Of a stretch of DNA of 19,407 bases, positions 1-7,186 are shown in pieces. This DNA comes from JAICUF01 sp038250675 (lineage in GTDB: Bacteria; Gemmatimonadota; Gemmatimonadetes; Gemmatimonadales; GWC2-71-9). The position numbers and the translations under genes were made by a program. The notes beneath the pieces were generated by a model. It saw only the letters and a list, made by a program, of their open reading frames with translations. It was not told the DNA's origin and did not search any database. The DNA is taken from NCBI GenBank assembly GCA_038250675.1, contig JBBSCB010000045.1, forward strand, positions 1 to 19,407. The letters are read 5' to 3'. Every line of letters starts with the position of its first letter. Position 1 is the first letter of the stretch.

Positions 1-1
1 C

Positions 2-3000
2 CAGACGCTGTTGTATCGCTACACCGGGCAGGAGGACATCATCGTGGGCTCGCCAATCGCGGGCCGGGCCCGGCCGGAGCTGGAGGGGTTGATCGGCTAC
101 TTCGCCAACACGCTGGCATTGCGGACCCGCTTCAGCGGGGCACCGAGTTTCGCGACGCTGCTGGGCCAGGTGCGGGAGACCTGTCTGGGGGCGTACGATC
201 ACCAGGACGTCCCGCTGGAGAAACTGGTCCTCGAACTGCAGCACCCCGGCGGGTCGGCCGGCGTGCCGTTCCGCGTGATGTTCGTCCTGCAGAATAATGA
301 GAGCGCCGCGACCGCCCTCGAAGGCCTGCGGCTCGAGCCGGCGCGGGTCGAAGGCCGTTCGGCCAAGATGGACCTGCTGCTCTCCGTGTCCGAGCGCCCC
401 GACGGTCTTCGAGCGATGCTCGAATACCGGACCGACCTGTTCGACGATGAGACCGCGGACGCCATCCTCGCGCACTTCGGCTCCCTCCTGGGCGCGGCCG
501 TTCGGGATCCCGGCGCGTCGGTGGCGCAACTGCCTTTCCTGACCGAAGCCGAGCTGACCCGGCTGGAAGGATGGCAAGGGCCGGCGATCGAGGTACCGCC
601 CGTCGCCCTCCACTCGCTGCTCGAGGCCCAGTGCGCTCGTTCCCCGGATTCGGTGGCGCTGGCCTGCGGCGGTACCACAATGACGTACGCCGCACTCGAT
701 GCGGAAGCCAACCGCCTCGCGCGCCATCTTCTGCTCCAGGGCGCCGGTCCCGGCCGGATGGTCGGGGTGTGCCTCGAGCGCACCATTCAGCTGCCGGTGA
801 CGCTGCTCGCAGTGCTCAAGACCGGCAGCGCGTACGTGCCGCTCGACCCCAACTATCCGGCCGACCGTATCGCGTGCATCCTGCAGGACGCCGCGGCGCA
901 GGTGCTGGTGACCGAAGCCGCCGTGCTGGCCCGGCATCCGTCGCTCGCGGATGGCGAGGCCCGCCGGGTCGTGCAGGTCGATGCCGACGCCGCTCACGTG
1001 GCCGCGCGGTCCGGCACGTCGCCCGCCGTTGACGTCGCTCCAGACACCGTGGCGTACGTGATCTACACCTCCGGCTCGACCGGCCGCCCGAAGGGCGTGC
1101 TCATCGAGCACCGGAACGCCGTCGCGTTCGTTGCCTGGGCCCTGGGAGCGTTCCAGCCGGCGGACTTTGCCTGCGTGCTGGCGGCAACTTCAGTCTGCTT
1201 CGACCTCTCGATCTTCGAGCTCTTTGCCACCTTGGCCGCCGGCGGCACAGCCGTCGTGGTGGAATCCGTGCTGAGCCTGCCGGAGGCAGGGTCCGCGCAC
1301 CCGATCAGTCTCGTCAACACGGTCCCGTCCGCCATGGCGGCATTGCTATGCGCGGGACCGCTGCCCGACACGGTGCACGTCGTGAACCTCGCCGGGGAAC
1401 CGCTCTCCTCGGCGCTCGTAGACCAGATCCACGGTCAGGGCACCGTTGAGCGTGTGTATGATCTCTATGGCCCGTCGGAGGACACCACCTACTCGACCTG
1501 GGCGCTGCGCCGGCCGGGCGCCGCCCCGACGATCGGGCGGCCGATCGCCAACACCCGGGCCTACGTGCTCGACTCCCGGCAACAGCTCCTTCCACCCGGC
1601 ATGCCGGGCGAGCTCTACCTGGCCGGTGACGGCGTCGCGCGCGGATACCATGGTCGACCCGACCTGACGGCCGAGCGATTCGACCAGGATGCTCTTGGCC
1701 CGGTCCCCGGCGTGCGACGCTACCGCACCGGCGATCGGGTTCGCTGGCGCCGGGACGGCCAGCTCGAATACCTCGGTCGTCTCGACAACCAGGTCAAGCT
1801 GCGCGGCTTCCGGATCGAGCTGGGTGAAATCGAGACGGCCTTGAGTCGCCACGCCGAGGTTGCCGCGTGCGTGGCGGTCGTTCGGGAAATCGGCGACGTC
1901 GGGCCGCAGTTGGTGAGCTATTTCGTCCCGCGACATCCCGAGCGCGAAGTCGTCGACTTGCTCAGGGAGTTCCTTCGCCGCACCCTCCCGGAGTATATGG
2001 TCCCGGCGGCGTTCGTGCCGCTCCCGGCCCTGCCGCACACGCCGAATGGCAAGGTCGATCGGCAGGCGCTCCCCGAGCCGACGCTCGTACCGAAAGTCCA
2101 GGACGCGTGCGATCTTCCGCGAACCCCGCTTGAGGTACAGCTGGTAGAGCTCTGGAAGGCCGCACTGGGCGTGCCGGCCGTCGGGATCCATGATGATTTC
2201 TTCGAACTCGGCGGTCACTCACTCCTGGCAGCGCAGCTGATGCGGGACATCGACGCCGCCATCGGGCGGACCCTGCCGATCGCCGCCATCTTCGAGGGGG
2301 CCACGGTGGCGTCGATCGCTCCCCGGCTCATGGCCGCCGCCGCGCCGGAGGACCCGCTCGCGCCAGTTGTTGTTCGGCGGGGGTCGGACCGCCGGCCACT
2401 GTTCTTTTTCCACGGCGACGTATACGGAGGCGGGCTCTACTGCGAAGGGGTGGCGCGGCGGCTTCATCCCGATCAGCCGCTGTACGCCCTTCCTCCGCAC
2501 CGGCGTGGTGGACCCGCGACCATCGAGGCAATGGCGGCAGACCGGGTGCAGACGATCATGGCCCTCCAGCCGCGTGGCCCGTACCGCCTCGGCGGGTTCT
2601 GCAGTGCCGCGATTGTCGCGTTCGAGGCGGCCCGTCAGCTCCGCGCCGCCGGCGAGGCCGTCGAGCTCCTGCTGCTGGTGGACGCGGGCGCAGGTAACCG
2701 CAGGTTCACCCGCCTTCGCCCGATCATCCGCTTCGTGGGACGTCTCGGCGCCCACGATGAAGGCGGTCGGCTTGATCAAACCGAGCGAGTTGTCTTCCTG
2801 CTCCGCCGGGTGTGGGGCCTCGCGGCGCGCCCGGTCTCGGACCTGCCCGGCGTCGTGCTCCGGGCGGCGCGGCGGGTCAGCCGTCGTGTCCTCGGCCGCC
2901 AGCCGCTCCCCGCCTCCGCCGTCTACGCCGGGCCGCCGTCCTATGTGGATCCGGCCGCGCTGGCCTTTCTCCGCCGTGCGGCGTCGAACTACTTCCCCGG

Positions 3001-3196
3001 TCGCTATGACGGCGCCGTCCACACGCTGTGGGCGCTCGGCAGCAGCCGGCAGCCGCGGGATCCGAGCCGGGGCTGGGCCAAGGTCGCGCGTGAGGTGCGG
3101 GCAGAAGTTGCGCCGGTTTCGCACCGGGAAGTGGTGGTGACGCATCTCCCCGAATTCGTCCGCGCGGCACTGGCCCGGCTCGACGGAGACGCGTGA
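2..3196 (+). CDS. Non-ribosomal peptide synthetase, terminal module (C-A-PCP-TE), 5' end outside window
   Basis: This is the last 1064 residues of an NRPS; the reading frame is open to the window edge. Residues 1-185 are the C-terminal half of a condensation domain (IGYFANTLALR, HQDVPLE). An adenylation domain follows, about 199-690, with YTSGSTGRPKG, the FDLSIFE pocket, LYGPSE, YRTGD, and NGKVDRQALP carrying the conserved Lys. A carrier domain has GGHSL with its phosphopantetheine Ser at residue 740. A thioesterase runs from about 800 to 1064. Aligning the pocket by eye to GrsA gives DLFNNALTYK, which I recall as an alanine code. The thioesterase elbow is GGFCSAA: Cys867 replaces the usual Ser, Asp894 lies 27 residues on as in surfactin TE, and His1041 is in SHREVV. 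The protein should load alanine as the last residue and release the chain by hydrolysis or cyclisation. The neighbouring phosphopantetheinyl transferase supports a functional cluster. The peptide product cannot be named. Confidence 0.95.
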   Translation, partial: QTLLYRYTGQEDIIVGSPIAGRARPELEGLIGYFANTLALRTRFSGAPSFATLLGQVRETCLGAYDHQDVPLEKLVLELQHPGGSAGVPFRVMFVLQNNESAATALEGLRLEPARVEGRSAKMDLLLSVSERPDGLRAMLEYRTDLFDDETADAILAHFGSLLGAAVRDPGASVAQLPFLTEAELTRLEGWQGPAIEVPPVALHSLLEAQCARSPDSVALACGGTTMTYAALDAEANRLARHLLLQGAGPGRMVGVCLERTIQLPVTLLAVLKTGSAYVPLDPNYPADRIACILQDAAAQVLVTEAAVLARHPSLADGEARRVVQVDADAAHVAARSGTSPAVDVAPDTVAYVIYTSGSTGRPKGVLIEHRNAVAFVAWALGAFQPADFACVLAATSVCFDLSIFELFATLAAGGTAVVVESVLSLPEAGSAHPISLVNTVPSAMAALLCAGPLPDTVHVVNLAGEPLSSALVDQIHGQGTVERVYDLYGPSEDTTYSTWALRRPGAAPTIGRPIANTRAYVLDSRQQLLPPGMPGELYLAGDGVARGYHGRPDLTAERFDQDALGPVPGVRRYRTGDRVRWRRDGQLEYLGRLDNQVKLRGFRIELGEIETALSRHAEVAACVAVVREIGDVGPQLVSYFVPRHPEREVVDLLREFLRRTLPEYMVPAAFVPLPALPHTPNGKVDRQALPEPTLVPKVQDACDLPRTPLEVQLVELWKAALGVPAVGIHDDFFELGGHSLLAAQLMRDIDAAIGRTLPIAAIFEGATVASIAPRLMAAAAPEDPLAPVVVRRGSDRRPLFFFHGDVYGGGLYCEGVARRLHPDQPLYALPPHRRGGPATIEAMAADRVQTIMALQPRGPYRLGGFCSAAIVAFEAARQLRAAGEAVELLLLVDAGAGNRRFTRLRPIIRFVGRLGAHDEGGRLDQTERVVFLLRRVWGLAARPVSDLPGVVLRAARRVSRRVLGRQPLPASAVYAGPPSYVDPAALAFLRRAASNYFPGRYDGAVHTLWALGSSRQPRDPSRGWAKVAREVRAEVAPVSHREVVVTHLPEFVRAALARLDGDA

Positions 3197-3888
3197 GCGG
3201 CTCGCCCGCGCCGCATATCATCCAGGTCTGGCGGGCGTTTCTGGACGATGACGCCGGAGCGCAGCGCGACGCGGCGGTCCTCTCCGCCGACGAGCAGCAC
3301 CGGGCGGCGCGCTTTCATTTCGACCGTGACCGCAACCGATTCATCGTCGCGCACGCGTTTGTCCGCCGGGTACTGGCGGGCTGCCTCGATCTGGATCCCG
3401 CAGCGATTCAGTTCCGCGCGGGGCCGCACGGCAAGCCGTTCATCGCCGCCCCGCCCACGCCGCTCCAGTTCAATCTTTCCCATTCTCACGCGTACGCGCT
3501 GCTCGCGATCAGCGATGGACGATCCGTCGGCGTGGACATCGAACGCGTCGGCGAGATCGAGCACGATCTGATCGCCGACTACTTCTTTTCCCCGGCGGAA
3601 GCGTCCCAACTCCACGGCACCGCCGCAGGCGAGAAGGCCCGCGCCTTTGCGAACTGCTGGACCCGGAAGGAAGCGTACATCAAGGCGACTGGCGTCGGTG
3701 TCACGGAAGGCCTGGACCATTTTGACGTCGCATTCACGCCCGGTCGGCCGGCCCGGCTCCTCGCCGATCGCCGCGATCCGGATTGGACCCGCTGGACGAT
3801 GGCGGACCTGCCCGCGCCGGCCGGTTACGCCGCGGCGATCGTCGTGGAAGGAGCCGATTGGACCCTCACCACGCGCGAGTTCACGTGA
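3193..3888 (+). CDS. 4'-phosphopantetheinyl transferase, Sfp type
   Basis: The 231-residue protein should transfer phosphopantetheine from CoA to the Ser of carrier domains, converting the NRPS from apo to holo form in the cytoplasm. Family motifs appear in order: GPHGKPF (78-83), FNLSHSH (93-99), GVDIE (113-117, metal-binding Asp115 and Glu117) and WTRKEAYIKATG (156-167, with Glu160). Length is typical of the Sfp/Gsp group and longer than AcpS. The start is GTG at 3193, which overlaps the NRPS stop as GTGA, with GGAG at 3185-3188 just upstream; this suggests translational coupling. The last 8 bases overlap the convergent recQ gene. A dedicated role with the adjacent synthetase is inferred; a broader role in lipid synthesis is possible. 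Confidence 0.94.
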   Translation: MSGSPAPHIIQVWRAFLDDDAGAQRDAAVLSADEQHRAARFHFDRDRNRFIVAHAFVRRVLAGCLDLDPAAIQFRAGPHGKPFIAAPPTPLQFNLSHSHAYALLAISDGRSVGVDIERVGEIEHDLIADYFFSPAEASQLHGTAAGEKARAFANCWTRKEAYIKATGVGVTEGLDHFDVAFTPGRPARLLADRRDPDWTRWTMADLPAPAGYAAAIVVEGADWTLTTREFT

Positions 3889-5923
3889 CGGTCCCCAGCA
3901 GCTCCAGCAGCGTGTCGCCGTAGGCATTCAGCTTGGCCGCACCCACGCCCCGCACCTCCAGCAACGCGGCACGACTCGAGGGCCGCGCCGCGACCAGCGC
4001 CGCCAGAGTGGCGTCCTGAAATACCACGTACGCCGGAACGCCCTTCTCCCGCGCGACCTCGGATCGCCACGCCTTGAGACGGTCGAAGAGCTCCGGGTCG
4101 ACGTCCGGCGGCGGCGCCGACCTGCCACCCCGACGCCGGCGACTCCGGGGCGCCTCCGCGGCGGGGAACGCCAGCGACGGCCGGCTTTCCCCCATCGCCA
4201 CGCGACGCCCCTCGTCACCCAGTGCGAGCACGAACGCCCCCGGACGACCGCCCTCGAGCCCGCGCCGCTCCACCAGCCCCGCATCCGCCAATGCTCCCAG
4301 CAGCACCTTGATCCGCTCCAGCCCGAGCGACCGCAGCCGGCCATACGTTGGGATCCGGTCCAGCCCTCGGCTCGTCACCTCTACCGCCTCGCTGCCCGCC
4401 AGCATCTGTGCGATCCGCTCGACCCCAAAGCGACCCGCCAGCCGTCCAACCCCGGAGAGGGCGATCCGGACCTGCTCATACTCCGCGTCGCTGAGCGCCC
4501 GGGCATCGCCGCCGAGCCAGCCCAGGCAGACGTCACAGGTCCCGCAGCGGGGCTCGGCGCCGCCGCGTGAGGCCCCGGCGAAGTAGTCGTAGATGAATCG
4601 GGTCCGGCAGCCGCGGCCGAAGGCGTAGCGGACCATCGTGGCCAGCCGTGCTCGGTCCCGGTCGGCCTTCTGCGAACGGGCGTCGAGATCCACCGGAATC
4701 GGGTCGCCCGGGTCCATGCCGCCGGCGGCCTCGGCCGCGCGTCGGAGCAGCCGTGCCGCCGTCGCGGCGGCCATGCGTGCCGCTGCATCCGGCCCCGCCT
4801 CGAACTCGATCTCCTCGTCGCGTTTGCCGTCGCACATCTGTCGCCATGCCCGGCGAAATGTCTCCGGCGCGGGATTGCCTCCGGCCAGGAAGAATTCCTG
4901 CGTCCGGATATCGGCCGGCGAGAAGAGCAGCGTACACCGCGACGGCAGGCCGTCGCGCCCGGCACGCCCCGCTTCCTGGTAGTACGCTTCGACGCTTCCC
5001 GGCAGGTCCGCGTGCGCGACGAACCGGATATTGCGCTTGTCGATGCCCATGCCGAATGCGTTGGTCGCTGCGATCGCATCGAGGCGGCCGGCGAGAAAGT
5101 CGTCCTGCACGCGCGTCCGCTCCTCCTCCGCCAGTCCGGCGTGGTACCGGCCCGCGCGTAGCCCGGCCGACTCGAGCGCCTCCGCCCAGAGCTCCACGTT
5201 CTTCCGCGTCGCGGCGTACAGGATCCCCGGTGTGCCCATGTCCCGGATCAGGCGAGTAATGGCCTGCGCCTTCTGCTCCCGGCCGCGGACCGACTCGACC
5301 GCCAACGTCAGATTGGGCCGCTCGAACCCTGTCACCAGCTCCAGCGGATCCGAGAGCCCGAGCTGTCGCGAGATGTCGGCGCGCACCTCCGGAGTCGCGG
5401 TTGCCGTGAAGGCCGCCGCCGGCACGCCGAGCTCCGCCCGCAACGGGCCCAGCCGGCGATAGTCCGGACGGAAGTCGTGGCCCCACTGACTGATGCAGTG
5501 CGCTTCATCGACCACGAGGCGCGCCGGCTTCGCCGCGGCCAGGATGCGCCGAAACGACCGGCTCGCCAGCCGCTCAGGCGCCACATACAGGAGCCGCAGG
5601 CGACCCTCGGCCAGGTCCCGCTCGGCGGCTGCGCGATCGGCGGGCGTGAGGAGTGAATGGATGGCCGCCGCAGGAATACCGCGCGCGCGCAATGCGTCCG
5701 CCTGGTCCTTCATCAGCGCGATCAGCGGCGAGATGACCACGGTGACGCCGTCAACTAGCATCGCCGGGAGCTGAAAGCAGAGCGATTTGCCGGCGCCGGT
5801 CGGCATCACGGCCACGACGTCCCGGCCGGCACACATCGCCTCGATGGCATCCCGCTGTCCGGGGCGGAACGCGGCCAGGCCAAAGTGCCGGTGCAGTGCG
5901 TCGGTCAGGCGATCGTCAGTCAT
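3881..5923 (-). CDS. recQ: ATP-dependent DNA helicase RecQ
   Basis: The 680-residue protein is a 3'-5' superfamily 2 helicase acting in recombination and replication-fork repair. It shows the RecQ N-terminal FRPGQ motif (19-23), Walker A MPTGAGKS (Lys46), DEAH (139-142) running into CISQWGHDFRPDY, TATAT (motif III), and the motif V/VI region AFGMGIDK and YYQEAGRAGRDG. A zinc site is formed by Cys439, 460, 463 and 466. A winged helix spans about 470-575. A basic Arg-rich linker near 593-601 leads to a C-terminal HRDC domain, about 606-680. All domains of a full-length RecQ are present. The ATG at 5921-5923 is preceded by an AGAGGA purine tract at 5934-5939. The gene sits downstream of the tRNA terminator, so it needs its own promoter or read-through; I see no clear promoter box. 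It overlaps the convergent transferase gene by 8 bases. Confidence 0.96.
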   Translation of the reverse strand: MTDDRLTDALHRHFGLAAFRPGQRDAIEAMCAGRDVVAVMPTGAGKSLCFQLPAMLVDGVTVVISPLIALMKDQADALRARGIPAAAIHSLLTPADRAAAERDLAEGRLRLLYVAPERLASRSFRRILAAAKPARLVVDEAHCISQWGHDFRPDYRRLGPLRAELGVPAAAFTATATPEVRADISRQLGLSDPLELVTGFERPNLTLAVESVRGREQKAQAITRLIRDMGTPGILYAATRKNVELWAEALESAGLRAGRYHAGLAEEERTRVQDDFLAGRLDAIAATNAFGMGIDKRNIRFVAHADLPGSVEAYYQEAGRAGRDGLPSRCTLLFSPADIRTQEFFLAGGNPAPETFRRAWRQMCDGKRDEEIEFEAGPDAAARMAAATAARLLRRAAEAAGGMDPGDPIPVDLDARSQKADRDRARLATMVRYAFGRGCRTRFIYDYFAGASRGGAEPRCGTCDVCLGWLGGDARALSDAEYEQVRIALSGVGRLAGRFGVERIAQMLAGSEAVEVTSRGLDRIPTYGRLRSLGLERIKVLLGALADAGLVERRGLEGGRPGAFVLALGDEGRRVAMGESRPSLAFPAAEAPRSRRRRGGRSAPPPDVDPELFDRLKAWRSEVAREKGVPAYVVFQDATLAALVAARPSSRAALLEVRGVGAAKLNAYGDTLLELLGTVT

Positions 5924-5980
5924 TCACTCATGTTCCTCTCGTCCCGGCGCCACGCCCACCCGCCGCAACGCACGCCATGT

Positions 5981-6012
5981 AAAAAAAGCCCGCCGGGGCT
6001 GACCCGGCGGGC
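5981..6012 (-). terminator. Rho-independent terminator of the tRNA-Gly transcript
   Basis: A perfect 10-bp stem (5988-5997 paired with 6003-6012, five-base loop) is followed on the minus strand by seven consecutive T. The stem is all G/C. It lies about 58 bases past the mature 3' end of tRNA-Gly and before recQ. On the plus strand there is no T-run, so it acts only on minus-strand transcription. Confidence 0.92.
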
Positions 6013-6070
6013 CTCGATCGTACGGAATCTGCGCCGCGCGGGAGCAGTCCGGTTGGGTGCATACCTGAAG

Positions 6071-6142
<72 letters not shown>

Positions 6143-6153
6143 GTTGACCGGAA

Positions 6154-6182
6154 AATCTGCCGAAAACCGCCCTCGGAGTCAA
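6154..6182 (-). promoter_or_regulatory. Putative sigma70-type promoter of tRNA-Gly
   Basis: On the minus strand, TTGACT (6177-6182) resembles a -35 box. It is separated by exactly 17 bases from CAGATT (6154-6159), a weak -10 box. The -10 ends 11 bases before the mature tRNA 5' end. The -35 box starts directly after the phhA stop-codon hairpin. The -10 matches the consensus at only three positions, so this is a plausible call, not a proven one. Confidence 0.5.
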
Positions 6183-6202
6183 GCCGCGCGTCAGCGCGCG
6201 GC
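6183..6202 (-). other. GC hairpin with the phhA stop codon in its loop
   Basis: An 8-bp perfect inverted repeat (6183-6190 with 6195-6202) encloses a four-base loop. On the minus strand the loop reads CTGA, so the phhA TGA stop lies inside it. No T-run follows, so it is not a standard intrinsic terminator. It may protect the phhA mRNA 3' end or slow transcription ahead of the tRNA promoter. Confidence 0.6.
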
Positions 6203-7123
6203 CGCAGCGTCCAGAAAGCTGCGCAGGTCGGGTTCGCTGATGGCGGGTTCGCCACCCACGACGTGGCTCAGGCGCCCGTCGAGCATCCACTGCTCCAGTT
6301 GCCCCACGAGCTCGTAGAGATGATCGAACGACTCGACGATGAAGAGCAGCGGCTGATAGTGGTCGATCTCGAAGTACTGGTTGATGACCCACTCGAGCTG
6401 AACGGGATAGCGCTGGACATCCGGCGACTCGATTGCATGGGCGATCTCGCCGTAGGAGCTGAGCAGGCCGCTCCCATACACCCGGAGTCCCTCCGCGCTT
6501 CGCATCAGGCCAAACTCGATCGTAAACCAGAAAAACCGCGCCATCGCCTTGAAGATGCTGGTGACCCGGCGAATCCGCTCGCGTTCATCCGGAATCGACG
6601 CCACGATGTCCGCCGCCGTATGCGCGCAGTCCCCAAACCGCACCAGTGTATCGGCGAATGCGCGGTCGGTATGCATGGGCACGTGCCCGGCAATGTCGTG
6701 GAAGATGTCGGGCTCGGGCAGGTAGTCGAGGGTGGCGCCGTCGCGGATCGTGATCGTGGTAGGAAACTCGCGGTTGCGCAGGCTGTCGAAGAAGAGGAAC
6801 GACGGGATGTACCCGCTGACGGCGCGCGCCTTGAACCCGGTGAGCGGGCTGAGAAAGCGGTTGACGTCCTCGAGCCGGGGCACCCGCGCCGGATCGAGAC
6901 ACAGACTGTCGATGCCCTGCAGGAAGCGCGGGTTGGCAAATTGCCGCCACCGCGGTTCCATCCGCGCATACAGTCGCTGCCAGGCGGCGTGGTTCTCCGG
7001 CGAATACAGGTCGAAGGGCTGGTGGATGTAGAGCTCGCCCTGCGCCTGCGCCTGTTCGATGAACGGCGCCTTGGTCGTGGTCAGCCCAGGGGCGATCCGT
7101 TCGTCGGCCTGAGTTCCTGCCAT
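6191..7123 (-). CDS. phhA: Phenylalanine 4-monooxygenase (biopterin-dependent aromatic amino acid hydroxylase)
   Basis: The 310-residue enzyme should hydroxylate phenylalanine to tyrosine using O2, non-haem iron and a tetrahydropterin. It is a bacterial-type catalytic domain without the N-terminal ACT domain of animal enzymes. The fingerprint PDIFHDIAGHVPMH supplies the iron ligands His142 and His147. The third ligand is Glu203 in WFTIEFGL. SGYIPSFLFFDSL and LSSYGEI are other family segments. The gap from the second His to the Glu is 56 residues, against about 40 in the human and Chromobacterium enzymes as I recall their numbering, so there is an extra stretch of about 15 residues between about 164 and 195. 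The start is supported by GGGAGG five bases upstream. No pterin-recycling gene is present in the window. Phe specificity over Tyr or Trp is inferred from bacterial precedent. Confidence 0.93.
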   Translation of the reverse strand: MAGTQADERIAPGLTTTKAPFIEQAQAQGELYIHQPFDLYSPENHAAWQRLYARMEPRWRQFANPRFLQGIDSLCLDPARVPRLEDVNRFLSPLTGFKARAVSGYIPSFLFFDSLRNREFPTTITIRDGATLDYLPEPDIFHDIAGHVPMHTDRAFADTLVRFGDCAHTAADIVASIPDERERIRRVTSIFKAMARFFWFTIEFGLMRSAEGLRVYGSGLLSSYGEIAHAIESPDVQRYPVQLEWVINQYFEIDHYQPLLFIVESFDHLYELVGQLEQWMLDGRLSHVVGGEPAISEPDLRSFLDAAAAR

Positions 7124-7128
7124 CGCTG

Positions 7129-7134
7129 CCTCCC
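7129..7134 (-). promoter_or_regulatory. Shine-Dalgarno of phhA
   Basis: GGGAGG on the minus strand lies five bases before the ATG at 7121-7123. It is a strong match that fixes the phhA start, unlike most genes in this run, which have weak or no visible sites. Confidence 0.75.
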
Positions 7135-7145
7135 GTCGGATGGAC

Positions 7146-7173
7146 GACGGCGCACCCGCACGGATGCGCCGTC
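7146..7173 (-). repeat. Perfect 9-bp inverted repeat between the TPR gene and phhA
   Basis: GACGGCGCA (7146-7154) pairs perfectly with TGCGCCGTC (7165-7173) across a 10-base loop. It lies in the 63-base gap between the TPR gene stop and the phhA start, about 12 bases before the phhA Shine-Dalgarno. There is no T-run on either side. It could be a weak terminator, an mRNA structure or a protein-binding palindrome. Confidence 0.6.
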
Positions 7174-7186
7174 CCGCTCGTCCGTT

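Noticed and set aside
1346..2218. Long open frames on the minus strand inside the NRPS (also 2219-3145)
   Set aside because: High-GC shadow frames antisense to a gene with clear domain motifs; their translations are rich in Arg/Gly/Pro/Ala and contain no recognisable motif.
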